Source: UBA1351 sp964563505 (lineage in GTDB: Bacteria > Bacillota > Clostridia > Lachnospirales > Vallitaleaceae). From it: DNA of 20,773 bases. The notes under the pieces were generated by a model. It searched no databases, was not told the DNA's origin, and worked only from the letters and a program-made list of their open reading frames with translations. The stretch is from positions 1 through 20,773 of the forward strand of contig CAZLXW010000065.1 of assembly GCA_964563505.1 (NCBI GenBank). Reading direction: 5' to 3'. Each line of letters opens with the position of its first letter. Position 1 is the stretch's first letter. Positions 1 to 7,715 of this stretch are shown here, piece by piece. The position numbers were made by a program, and so were the translations under genes.

Positions 1-2
1 AT

Positions 3-59
3 GATCAATCTGCATTTACTTCTTTAGTAGAGACAGCAAAAGGTAAAGTTAACGCCTAG
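3..59 (+). CDS. C-terminal tail of an unidentified upstream gene (partial)
   Basis: Reading frame 3 is open from the left edge and ends at a TAG stop at 57-59, giving an 18-residue tail that ends in KGKVNA. It is followed within about 30 bases by an intrinsic terminator, as expected at the end of a real transcription unit. The residues are too few to name a family. The other two forward frames stop earlier (at 25-27 and in the 40s), so this is the only candidate for a gene running in from the left. Confidence 0.5.
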   Translation, partial: DQSAFTSLVETAKGKVNA

Positions 60-88
60 TTAATATATAATGATTTAATAATATAAGA

Positions 89-125
89 CGGTTACATAGC
101 AAATTGCTGTGTGGCTGTTTTTTTT
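89..125 (+). terminator. Intrinsic terminator of the upstream gene
   Basis: A stem of about 14 pairs (89-102 with about 104-117, with three G-U pairs and one mismatch near the base, and a loop of only a few bases) is followed directly by eight T residues at 118-125. It separates the partial gene at the left edge from the ABC-PASTA operon. Confidence 0.8.
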
Positions 126-367
126 GGAAAATTTCACATATACTGTAACAAAACTTTCTTGAAATTGTTATATATTATATGAAACTTTTTATGTGCTTCC
201 TTCGTCTTAAAAGAAGATGAAATAGACGAACATTAAAAGTGGATTAAAAAACAAGAAAGGCATAGGAATGAGGTTAATTATGTGATAATATTATCAAAGG
301 GTTTGACGCCCGAATCATTAAGGGTCAATATAAAACATATAAAATATAGAGAAAAGAGGTAAGTGGT
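126..367 (+). other. Non-coding leader upstream of the ABC-PASTA operon
   Basis: About 240 AT-rich bases without a convincing gene. They hold several dyads: TTCGTCT at 201-207 with AGACGAA at 224-230, the 12-base palindrome GATAATATTATC at 284-295, and TTGAC at 303-307 with GTCAA at 324-328, which overlaps the candidate promoter. The spacing suggests regulator sites or mRNA structure, but nothing here matches a riboswitch I recognise. Confidence 0.45.
303..332 (+). promoter_or_regulatory. Candidate promoter of the ABC-PASTA operon
   Basis: TTGACG (303-308) lies 17-18 bases before a poor -10 (CAATAT or AATATA, 326-332). The -35 is good and the -10 weak, as for an activator-dependent promoter. 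The -35 is one arm of a TTGAC/GTCAA dyad. A start here would leave a leader of only about 25-30 bases before the GTG codon at 368, so a promoter further upstream (150-260) is also possible. Confidence 0.35.
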
Positions 368-1768
368 GTGAGAATTTTAAAACATGGTTTCTTAAGTTTG
401 ATTAGAAAACCGGCAAAGGTATTAATGATTTTTGCCATACTATTTGTTGTATTTAGTTTGTTATTTACCGGTGTTATTATTCAAAACAGTATTGATGAGT
501 CGAAAGTTTATATACGAAAGCAACTGGGTGCAGCGGTTGAATATAAGGCGGATTATCAGAAAGCCTATAGTGAAGAACTGGCAGAAGAAGACTATATGAA
601 ACTGCAACTATCAAAGACTGTTGCAGAAGATATTGCAACAGATTCGGTTGTTAGTCAAGTGTATTATACGAATTCAAATTCATTAATGAGTAATTCGATG
701 AAAACAGCAGAATATTGGGAACGTGACGGTCAAAAAGAATATTATGATAATACATATTTTGATGAAGAAGGTAATGAGATTAAGGATAACGTGTATTTTC
801 AACTTAACGGTGGAAATGTAGCAGAACCACTTGAATTTTCAGAAGGAAATTATTTTTTATTGGATGGTAATTTTCCGACGGAAGCTCAAGTAAAAGATGG
901 ATATCCCTATGCGTTAATTACACGAGAACTCGCTGAACGCAATAACTTGGTTGTCGGAGATTTTATGGAACTCTTTGATTGGGAAGAAAATACATATGAA
1001 CTTGAGGTGCTAGGTATCTATGACGGAATTCAAGAAGGACATATGGGGAATACATTTTTTGTATCTTATGAATTTAATCGTAATATGATGATGGCTATGT
1101 ATCCGGAAGAAACAGAAGTTATGGAATATGTCAATCGTATTATCTTTATGTTAGACGACCCTCTTGAAGTGGATGGATTTGTAGAGCGTAGTACAAGCAA
1201 ATTGCCATCAGAGTATAACTACTTAGATGCCGCAACCACACAATTTGATACATTAACAAAACCATTAGACTTAATATCCTTAATCGCTTCGTTACTCATT
1301 TGGGTTGTTTTTGGTGCAGGAATCATAATTATCATTGCCATTGTCAGTATTTTTGTACGTGATCGTAAGTTTGAAGTAGGTTTGTTGCTATCCTGTGGTG
1401 AATCAAAATTCCGTATTATATTACAATTTGTCTATGAAATATTATGTATCGGCTTAGTCGCTTTTGTCCTTGCTATTTTAATGAGTAATGTGTCAAGCAC
1501 TTTTGTCAGTGATTGGATTGTAGAAAATCAATTAGTTGAAGAGGAGTCGGCGCCAGGACAAGGAAATAATATGTACTATGGGTATTATGATACAAGTGTC
1601 TTTGGTGATGTCGATATGAATAATATTGCAGAAGACTTTAATGTATCCATTAATCAAGAAGTGATTTTTAAACTCTTTGTTATTAATATCGCGTTACTAA
1701 TATTTGCAAGTCTAGTGCCGCTATCCATAATAATGATGTTTAAACCGCGACAAGTATTACAAGACTAG
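368..1768 (+). CDS. MacB/FtsX-type ABC transporter permease
   Basis: A 466-residue membrane protein with the MacB/FtsX topology: one N-terminal membrane segment (about residues 18-39), a large extracytoplasmic domain (about 40-300) rich in acidic and aromatic residues, then three C-terminal segments (about 304-330, 351-374 and 434-456). The cytoplasmic loop after the second segment (FEVGLLLSCGESKFRI) is the typical FtsX-family coupling region that contacts the ATPase. The start is GTG at 368, with an AAGAGGT ribosome site at 354-360. It is followed 14 bases later by its ATPase, so the two form one transporter. MacB-type proteins usually do not move substrate through the bilayer; they transmit ATP-driven conformational change across it. 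There is no MacA-like adaptor; the third gene of the operon is a PASTA protein. The family is clear, the substrate or partner unknown. Confidence 0.85.
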   Translation: MRILKHGFLSLIRKPAKVLMIFAILFVVFSLLFTGVIIQNSIDESKVYIRKQLGAAVEYKADYQKAYSEELAEEDYMKLQLSKTVAEDIATDSVVSQVYYTNSNSLMSNSMKTAEYWERDGQKEYYDNTYFDEEGNEIKDNVYFQLNGGNVAEPLEFSEGNYFLLDGNFPTEAQVKDGYPYALITRELAERNNLVVGDFMELFDWEENTYELEVLGIYDGIQEGHMGNTFFVSYEFNRNMMMAMYPEETEVMEYVNRIIFMLDDPLEVDGFVERSTSKLPSEYNYLDAATTQFDTLTKPLDLISLIASLLIWVVFGAGIIIIIAIVSIFVRDRKFEVGLLLSCGESKFRIILQFVYEILCIGLVAFVLAILMSNVSSTFVSDWIVENQLVEEESAPGQGNNMYYGYYDTSVFGDVDMNNIAEDFNVSINQEVIFKLFVINIALLIFASLVPLSIIMMFKPRQVLQD

Positions 1769-1782
1769 GGAGGGTAAATGAT

Positions 1783-2475
1783 ATGGAAAAAGAAATACAG
1801 TTTGAATTAAAGAATGTAAGTTATAGTTATATAGATGGTGGTAAAAAGCGCGTAATTCTTAATGGATTATCCTATGCATTTGAAAAAGGAAAGTTTTATA
1901 CAATTTTAGGACCCTCAGGTTCCGGAAAGAGTACACTATTAGCGTTAGCAAGTGCACTGGATAAACCGGAATCCGGTACAATAGAATACGAAGGTGAAAA
2001 TATTCAAAAAATCGGATTCACGAAATATCGAAGAAATTGTATGGCGATTATTTTTCAAAAATACAATCTTACTGATTATTTAAACGGAGTAGAAAATGTA
2101 GAATCGAGTTTTTATATTACTGATAAAAAAGCTCCACCAAATAAAAAGGAATTATCCTATAAGATATTAAGTAGCGTTGGAATTGTACAATCTAAAGCGG
2201 ATCGTCGAGTGAACAAGCTATCCGGTGGTGAGCAACAAAGAGTTGCAATTGCAAGAGCCTTAGCTAAAGATGTATCCTTAGTGTTTGGTGATGAGCCGAC
2301 AGGAGCGTTGGATACAGCAACGTCAAATGAGGTCATCGAATTATTCAAGCGATTATCGAGAGAATATGGTAAGACAATTATTCTTGTTACCCACTCCGAT
2401 GATGTTGCTGCTTCTTCAGATATTGCTTTACGTTTAAATGAAGGAAAACTTGAAGAAATGAAAGGGAACGAGTAA
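1783..2475 (+). CDS. ABC transporter ATP-binding protein (MacB/LolD type)
   Basis: A 230-residue nucleotide-binding subunit with all motifs intact: Walker A GPSGSGKS (43-50), Q-loop glutamine at 92, signature LSGGEQQR (146-153), Walker B LVFGDEP (166-172) with the catalytic glutamate at 171, D-loop ALD (175-177) and switch histidine at 204. Length and the GDEPTGALD segment are typical of the LolD/MacB/FtsE-like group that pairs with FtsX-type permeases. The start follows an AGGGAGG ribosome site just before 1783. Its stop codon overlaps the ATG of the PASTA gene (TAATG, one shared base), which implies translational coupling and an equal-stoichiometry or complex-forming relation among the three products. 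It should act as a dimer on the cytoplasmic face of two copies of the upstream permease. Confidence 0.92.
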   Translation: MEKEIQFELKNVSYSYIDGGKKRVILNGLSYAFEKGKFYTILGPSGSGKSTLLALASALDKPESGTIEYEGENIQKIGFTKYRRNCMAIIFQKYNLTDYLNGVENVESSFYITDKKAPPNKKELSYKILSSVGIVQSKADRRVNKLSGGEQQRVAIARALAKDVSLVFGDEPTGALDTATSNEVIELFKRLSREYGKTIILVTHSDDVAASSDIALRLNEGKLEEMKGNE

Positions 2476-4898
2476 TGTCAAAAGAACCTGAGAAAAAAAG
2501 TTTTTTGGATGAATTTTCTTCACCGAAGCCGGAGAGCTTCGGTGAAGAAGTTTTCATTGCCAATAAAAAAAATTATAAACCCATGCTTATTGGAGGTATT
2601 ATTATTGCAGGAATTGTTTTTTTACTCCTGTATTTTTTGGTGTTTAGAGGTGTTGAAGTCCCGGATATGAGTGAATGGAATGTGGGACAAGTGAGTGAAT
2701 GGACGGAAAAAAATGATATTGCATTGATAGCCAAACAAGAATTTAGTCTAGATATTGAAAAAGACTATGTTTTGGAACAAAGTGTTCCTGCCGGAGAGCG
2801 TATTCAAAAAGGAAAAGAACTAGAAGTGATTTTTTCTAAAGGCCCGGATCCGGAAGAAAAAATTCAAATGATTGATTTAGAGAATGCAACTTATCCTGAG
2901 ATTCAACAATGGATTGAAGAAAATCAATTAACCGGAGTAACAATTACACGTGAAAATAGTGATAAAATCGAAGAAGATTTTGTTATTGAATATAAAATCA
3001 TTGATGGATCAGAGGACGAATTCTTACGAAAAAATCGTGTACGTATCACCATATCAAGAGGTCCGGAAGAAGTATCTGATCTTATCACAATCAAAGATTT
3101 TTATCGTTCAACGAAGAACGAAGTAAATAAATGGGCAGAAGAAAATAAAATTGTGGTGACCTTTATTGAAGAAGAAAGTGAATATGTAGAAGCTGGATTG
3201 GTTATTCGTCAAAGTGTTAAAGGTGGTGAAGAAATGCCTAGAAAGGATGTATTGGAAGTGGTGATTTCTCTTGGCGAAGCTGTTGAATTACCAAATTTTG
3301 TCGGGTTATCATCCTCTGAAGCATCAAGTCTAGCGGGTCTTAAAAACATACAAATCTTTGTTCGAGAAGTTGAAAGTACAAGAGATGCCGGGATGGTTAT
3401 TTCCCAAGATTTAGAAGCAGGAGCATCAATATTGAGTGATACAATAGTAACGTTAAGGGTATCGAAAGGAAATGCTAGTGTTCCAAGCTTTATTAACTTA
3501 GATCGCCAATCTGCTGAAGTTTTAGCGGAATCCATGGACATTACTGTTATTTTCAAAGAAGTTGAGACGACAGAAAAGATAAAAGATACCGTTTTAAGCC
3601 AGAGCATAAAAAAAGGTACAATGGTCGATCAAAAAGACACGGTTATTCTAGAAGTGGCCAAGAATTCAGGTGTTCAAGTCATCGATATGACAGATATGTC
3701 AAAATTTGAGGCTGAACTTTGGGCAATGGAAAATGATATTTCCTTGAATTTTGTAGAGCGCTACAATGATCAGTATCCTTATGATACGCTATTTGGACAA
3801 AGTATTGTAGAAGGAATTATTCCGGCAAATGCACAAATGTATGTCTATCAATCATTAGGAAAGATAACGATTGATAACTTTGAAGAGCGTAGTCGCCTAG
3901 AACTACTTGAATGGCAAAAGAATGTGAATGCCAAAGGTGGCCAAGTTATCATAACTTATGATTATGTCGTTGATACAAATAAAACTCGAGGCACCATACT
4001 TGACCAGTCGATTAAAGAAGATTATATTCCCTTGAACGCTATTGTTTATGTTGAAGTCTCAGGAACGGATGATGGTGTCATTGTTCCGAGGATGACGTCG
4101 TGGAATAAAGCTGAGATTATCGCATGGTGTGAATCAAATGATGTGAGTTATCGATTCGAAGAATATTATGATGAAGATGAAGATGTTGGAAAGATTATTG
4201 CTCAAAACTATAGGGATAAACAAATTCCAAAGGACGAACAACTTGTGATTCGTGTATCTTTAGGGCCGTTATCGATTCGAAGTTTTGTTGGTCAATCTAG
4301 GTTAGATCTCTTAGAATGGGTTAATGAAGTAAATGCTAAAGGTGCAGATATCTCTGTTGATTTTGATATAGTACGTAATACAACAGAGCCAAAAGGCACC
4401 ATACTTTATCAATCTATTCGTGAGGATTATATTGACCTTGACGAAGAGATTGATGTGAAAATTTCCGGATTTGACGGTGGAACCTTCATTAGAGATTTGA
4501 CAGGTTTAACGATGGATGAGGCGATTGCATGGTGCGCTGAAAATAAAATAAGCTTTGATATAGACAAAATATACCACAATTCAGATGAGGACACTGTTGT
4601 GGGCCAAAATTATAGGAATGATTATCTTCCGATAGGGCGAACACTTACCATTGAAGTTTCGCAGGGAAAAGTTCCGGTGAAAAATTTTGAAGGAAAAAAG
4701 GTTAACGATATATTACAGTGGCAAAAGGAAGTTAATCGTGAAGGGGCCAAGATAAAACTTAATTTACCATCAGGCTATACTAATAATGATATTATAGGCA
4801 GTCAAAATCCTCATAATGGAGAAATCAATGTAGGAACAACAATAGACGTTGATCTAGTTATTCCGGAACCAACGCCCGCTCCGACCCCAGAGCCATAA
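2475..4898 (+). CDS. Single-pass membrane protein with about eleven extracellular PASTA repeats
   Basis: An 807-residue protein: a short charged cytoplasmic N-terminus (1-36), one membrane segment (about 37-57), then a continuous array of PASTA-like repeats of 63-69 residues at about 60-124, 130-197, 200-268, 269-333, 335-397, 399-462, 463-530, 535-598, 599-665, 669-732 and 733-797, and a short proline/threonine tail ending in PTPEP. Repeats show the PASTA pattern: entry strand (e.g. VEVPDMSEW), an amphipathic helix often with EW or AW, V(I)xxQS(V/I)xxG, and a closing VxISxG strand. Repeats 1, 4 and 5 are most canonical. PASTA domains usually occur as three to five copies on PknB-type kinases or on class B penicillin-binding proteins, where they bind peptidoglycan; no kinase or transpeptidase domain is present here. 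Its start overlaps the ATPase stop, so I infer it works with that ABC transporter at the cell wall. Confidence 0.85.
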   Translation: MSKEPEKKSFLDEFSSPKPESFGEEVFIANKKNYKPMLIGGIIIAGIVFLLLYFLVFRGVEVPDMSEWNVGQVSEWTEKNDIALIAKQEFSLDIEKDYVLEQSVPAGERIQKGKELEVIFSKGPDPEEKIQMIDLENATYPEIQQWIEENQLTGVTITRENSDKIEEDFVIEYKIIDGSEDEFLRKNRVRITISRGPEEVSDLITIKDFYRSTKNEVNKWAEENKIVVTFIEEESEYVEAGLVIRQSVKGGEEMPRKDVLEVVISLGEAVELPNFVGLSSSEASSLAGLKNIQIFVREVESTRDAGMVISQDLEAGASILSDTIVTLRVSKGNASVPSFINLDRQSAEVLAESMDITVIFKEVETTEKIKDTVLSQSIKKGTMVDQKDTVILEVAKNSGVQVIDMTDMSKFEAELWAMENDISLNFVERYNDQYPYDTLFGQSIVEGIIPANAQMYVYQSLGKITIDNFEERSRLELLEWQKNVNAKGGQVIITYDYVVDTNKTRGTILDQSIKEDYIPLNAIVYVEVSGTDDGVIVPRMTSWNKAEIIAWCESNDVSYRFEEYYDEDEDVGKIIAQNYRDKQIPKDEQLVIRVSLGPLSIRSFVGQSRLDLLEWVNEVNAKGADISVDFDIVRNTTEPKGTILYQSIREDYIDLDEEIDVKISGFDGGTFIRDLTGLTMDEAIAWCAENKISFDIDKIYHNSDEDTVVGQNYRNDYLPIGRTLTIEVSQGKVPVKNFEGKKVNDILQWQKEVNREGAKIKLNLPSGYTNNDIIGSQNPHNGEINVGTTIDVDLVIPEPTPAPTPEP
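2516..2549 (+). promoter_or_regulatory. Perfect 14-bp hairpin inside the start of the PASTA gene
   Basis: The arms at 2516-2529 and 2536-2549 are exact reverse complements (core CTTCACCGAAG / CTTCGGTGAAG) around a six-base loop, about 40 bases after the start codon. It is followed by a short T run (TTTT from 2551) but not by a terminator-grade tract. Its position between the ABC genes and most of the PASTA gene would suit partial termination, mRNA processing or protection. The encoded residues (SSPKPESFGEE) lie in the cytoplasmic tail and show no obvious constraint that explains the symmetry. Confidence 0.6.
3669..4865 (+). repeat. Alternating two-PASTA units repeated three times
   Basis: From repeat 6 on, two subtypes alternate. 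Repeats 6, 8 and 10 carry a W-(A/C)-x-x-N helix and a QxY or GQS turn; repeats 7, 9 and 11 carry an EW or QW helix followed by VNAKG or VNREG and are a little longer. Repeats 7 and 9 also share a TILxQSI(K/R)EDYI segment, whose DNA shares GGCACCATACTT. This implies growth by duplication of a two-domain unit, unlike the more varied repeats 1-5. Confidence 0.6.
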
Positions 4899-4913
4899 GG
4901 TAAAAACAGGTGT

Positions 4914-4959
4914 TTGACAGACAATCTTGAAAAAAATACGAAAAAAGGTTGTCTGTCAA
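4914..4959 (+). terminator. Dyad after the PASTA gene, overlapping the ackA -35
   Basis: TTGACAGACAA (4914-4924) and TTGTCTGTCAA (4949-4959) are perfect reverse complements. Pairing extends inwards to 4928/4945 through one G-U pair, leaving a 16-base A-rich loop. Five T residues follow at 4964-4968, after a short CAAG gap, so it is a weak intrinsic terminator at best. Since the right arm contains the ackA -35 hexamer, it could instead or also be an operator. Confidence 0.5.
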
Positions 4960-4977
4960 CAAGTTTTTAGCTATAAT
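4949..4977 (+). promoter_or_regulatory. ackA promoter
   Basis: TTGTCT (4949-4954), a 17-base spacer and a consensus TATAAT (4972-4977). The expected start near 4984 leaves a leader of about 60 bases before the ackA ATG. The -35 lies inside the right arm of the preceding dyad. Confidence 0.8.
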
Positions 4978-5043
4978 AAAGGTGTTGTGCTTAAACGTAA
5001 TTGAGTTAGTCAATAAATATAAAAAGAAATAGGAGTATTGCCA

Positions 5044-6237
5044 ATGAAAGTTTTAGTTATTAATTGTGGAAGTTCTTCACTCAAGTATCAATTATTAGAC
5101 ATGCAAGATCAATCCTTATTAGCAATCGGTCTTTGCGATCGTATCGGATTAGACGGATCAATGATTAAACATGAACCTACAGGAAAAGAAAAAGTAAAGA
5201 TATCTGTGCCAATGCCAACATATAAGGATGCAGTTGAAGCAGTTATTAGCGCCTTGTTATCTAAAGAGCATGGTGTGATTGATTCTATGGATGAGATCGC
5301 TGCGGTTGGACACCGTGTTGTACATGGTGCTGAGTACTTTACAAACTCAGTATTAATTACAGAGGATGTGCTTGATAAATTACGTGAATGTTCAGAGCTT
5401 GCACCATTACATAATCCGGCAAATATTTTAGGTATTGAATTGTTTCAAGAAATTCTTCCCAATGTACCTATGGTTGGTGTGTTTGATACAGCTTTCCACC
5501 AAACAATGCCTTCAAAAGCTTATTTATACGCAATACCATATGAATATTATAAAAAACACAAGATCCGTCGTTACGGTTTCCACGGAACATCTCATAAATA
5601 TGTTTCGAATCGTGCAGCAGAGATTTTAGGAAAAGATGTTAAAGATTTAAAAACTGTTGTATGTCACTTAGGAAATGGTGCGAGTCTTTGTGCTGTTGAC
5701 AGTGGAAAATCAGTTGATACGACAATGGGCTTAACTCCACTTGAAGGACTCATGATGGGAACACGTAGTGGTGATATTGACCCTGCAATTATTCAATTCT
5801 TAGCCAAAAAAGAGAACATGGGATTAGACGAAGTTCTCAACGTATTAAATAAAAAATCCGGAGCACTTGGCGTTTATATGGAATCTAGTGACTTTAGAGT
5901 TATTGAAGATGCCATTGAAGAAGGCGACAAGCAAGCACGTTTAACAATGGATATTTTTGAATATCGTGTAGCAAAATACATCGGATCTTATGCAGTTGCT
6001 ATGGGCGGATTAGATGTTGTTGCATTCGCAGGTGGACTTGGAGAAAACTATCCACTTATGCGTACAAATATCTGTAATTACTTAAAAGTCTTAGGTTGTG
6101 AGATTGATGTTGAAGAGAATCAATTCCGTAGCAAAGAACGTGTTTTCTCAACAGACAATTCAAATATTGTAGCCATGGTTGTTCCGACAAACGAAGAACT
6201 AATGATAGCAAGAGAAACATTCGAACTAGTAAAATAA
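5044..6237 (+). CDS. ackA: Acetate kinase
   Basis: Converts acetyl phosphate plus ADP to acetate plus ATP, the substrate-level phosphorylation step of acetate fermentation; cytosolic. At 397 residues it has the usual family length. Motifs of the ASKHA fold are present: N-terminal NCGSSSLK (7-14), RVVHG, VFDTAFH with the catalytic aspartate, RYGFHGTSH, HLGNGASL, the GLTPLEGLMMGTRSGD loop and C-terminal GGLGEN. I place the start at ATG 5044, not at the in-frame TTG at 5038, because AGGAG (5031-5035) sits 8 bases from the ATG but only 2 from the TTG, and MKVLVINCGSSS is the normal family N-terminus. It has its own promoter and ends at a strong terminator, so it is monocistronic. Its usual partner, phosphotransacetylase, is not in this window. 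Confidence 0.97.
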   Translation: MKVLVINCGSSSLKYQLLDMQDQSLLAIGLCDRIGLDGSMIKHEPTGKEKVKISVPMPTYKDAVEAVISALLSKEHGVIDSMDEIAAVGHRVVHGAEYFTNSVLITEDVLDKLRECSELAPLHNPANILGIELFQEILPNVPMVGVFDTAFHQTMPSKAYLYAIPYEYYKKHKIRRYGFHGTSHKYVSNRAAEILGKDVKDLKTVVCHLGNGASLCAVDSGKSVDTTMGLTPLEGLMMGTRSGDIDPAIIQFLAKKENMGLDEVLNVLNKKSGALGVYMESSDFRVIEDAIEEGDKQARLTMDIFEYRVAKYIGSYAVAMGGLDVVAFAGGLGENYPLMRTNICNYLKVLGCEIDVEENQFRSKERVFSTDNSNIVAMVVPTNEELMIARETFELVK

Positions 6238-6254
6238 TAATTTGTAATATAAAG

Positions 6255-6286
6255 AAAAAATCCCAGATATATATCTGGGATTTTTT
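6255..6286. terminator. Bidirectional intrinsic terminator between ackA and hydG
   Basis: A perfect 32-base palindrome: six A, TCCCAGAT, a four-base AT loop, ATCTGGGA, six T. It forms a stem with a T tract on either strand, so it ends ackA transcripts rightwards and hydFG transcripts leftwards. Confidence 0.95.
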
Positions 6287-6307
6287 GTGCTATAGGGCGT
6301 GTTCGCT

Positions 6308-7693
6308 TTAAAAATACAAGTCACGTTCTCCATCGGCGATTCGTCCGAGGCGTTCAACCGTATTGGCACGCATCTTTTCGCTAGGTATTTTTGAAATATT
6401 TTCTTCGATGACACGATTGCCAAGTGCTTTTAGTTCATCATCACAATAATCTTCCAAATATTCTTTCAAGGTCATCAGTGCATTTGGATGACAGAGATTT
6501 TGAATGGCTCCGGTTTTTGCTACTTGCATAAAACGATCTCCGGTTCTTCCGGCCCGATAGCATGCAGTGCAGTAACTAGGAAGATATCCTTTTTCAAGAA
6601 GTGATTTTATAATTACCTCATGGGGGCGTTCATCCGCGAGTTCAAATTGCGTTTCCATACGTACTTCTTCATGATAGCCGCCTACATCGGTTTTTGAACC
6701 GGCGCTAATCTGAGAAACACCGAGATTAATGACCTCTTCTCTGAATTTGGCTTCTTCACGTGTGGATAAAATAATTCCGGTATAAGGAACGGCTAGACGG
6801 ATAATTGCAACAAGTTTTTTAAATTCGTCGTCAGTTACAGCATAAGGCATGGCATTTACATTTACATTGTTCGCTTTTTTAATACGTGGAACACTAATTG
6901 TATGAGGGCCAACACCAAAGGCCTCTTCGAGATGATCCTTATGCATCATCAATGCTAGGACTTCAAATCGATAATCGTATAGACCAAATAATGCGCCGAT
7001 ACCGACATCATCAATGCCGCCTTCCATGGCTCGATCCATTGCAGTTAAATGATAAAGATAGTTGGATTTTGGGCCTTGAGGATGATATTTTCTGTAGGTT
7101 TTCTCATGGTAGGTTTCCTGGAACAAGGTATAAGTTCCAATCTCAGCGGACTTCAATCGTTCATAATTTTCAACAGTTGTTGCGGCAATGTTGACATTAA
7201 TTCGACGCAATGAGGTATCATCTTGCTTAGTTTTGTATAGAACGTTCATGGCATTAATAACATAATCGATTGAACAGTTTTCTTCGTCTTCTCCCGCTTC
7301 TAGAACAATGCGTTTATGGCCCATTTGAATAATCTGTCTTGCTTCGCTGGCTAACTCTTCATCCGTAAGCTTTTTTCGCTGTATAGTATTTTCGCATTTG
7401 TAACCACAATAGAGGCAACCATTAACACAATAATTGGAAATGTATAGTGGAGCAAACATAACAATGCGATTACCATAAATACTTTGTTTGATTTTTTTTG
7501 CGGCTTGATATATTTCGTCAAGGTGGGCAGGATCTTCAACTCGAATCAATGTAGCAACTTCTTCTAAGTCAAGTCCTTTAGATTCTAATGCTTTATTGAC
7601 AATGGTATTCACTTCTTCAGAAGTAGGAATGCTTTGATTCTTTAAGAGAGCTTCAATTTTATCCTCATTGATAAATTTTTTCAGTGTTTTCAT
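6308..7693 (-). CDS. hydG: [FeFe]-hydrogenase maturase HydG (radical SAM tyrosine lyase)
   Basis: Cleaves tyrosine to p-cresol and dehydroglycine and converts the latter into the CO and CN- ligands of the hydrogenase H-cluster, delivered as an Fe(CO)2CN-cysteine synthon. At 461 residues it matches the family. The radical SAM CX3CX2C motif is C89, C93 and C96 (CVNGCLYC). The second, HydG-specific cluster motif CX2CX22C is C375, C378 and C401 (CTACYRAGRTGDRF...C). These distinguish it from the thiamine enzyme ThiH, which it otherwise resembles. The start ATG follows an AGGAAAGGA ribosome site. It lies 22 bases downstream of hydF in the same operon and ends at the shared terminator with ackA. 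HydE, the third maturase, is not in the window. Confidence 0.96.
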   Translation of the reverse strand: MKTLKKFINEDKIEALLKNQSIPTSEEVNTIVNKALESKGLDLEEVATLIRVEDPAHLDEIYQAAKKIKQSIYGNRIVMFAPLYISNYCVNGCLYCGYKCENTIQRKKLTDEELASEARQIIQMGHKRIVLEAGEDEENCSIDYVINAMNVLYKTKQDDTSLRRINVNIAATTVENYERLKSAEIGTYTLFQETYHEKTYRKYHPQGPKSNYLYHLTAMDRAMEGGIDDVGIGALFGLYDYRFEVLALMMHKDHLEEAFGVGPHTISVPRIKKANNVNVNAMPYAVTDDEFKKLVAIIRLAVPYTGIILSTREEAKFREEVINLGVSQISAGSKTDVGGYHEEVRMETQFELADERPHEVIIKSLLEKGYLPSYCTACYRAGRTGDRFMQVAKTGAIQNLCHPNALMTLKEYLEDYCDDELKALGNRVIEENISKIPSEKMRANTVERLGRIADGERDLYF

Positions 7694-7715
7694 AATATTC
7701 CTTTCCTATGGTGAT

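Noticed and set aside
266..285. Tiny frame after AGGA (ATG AGG ... TGA, five codons) as a leader peptide
   Set aside because: Too short and without an attenuator structure or a run of regulatory codons; cannot be told from chance.
3209..3607. Long open frame on the minus strand within the PASTA gene
   Set aside because: Antisense shadow of a well-supported coding repeat region; no ribosome site and no recognisable domain.
5038..5043. TTG at 5038 as the ackA start
   Set aside because: Only two bases from the AGGAG site; ATG 5044 has correct spacing and the family N-terminus.
6898..7194. Plus-strand open frame opposite hydG
   Set aside because: Shadow of hydG, with low-complexity residues and no ribosome site.
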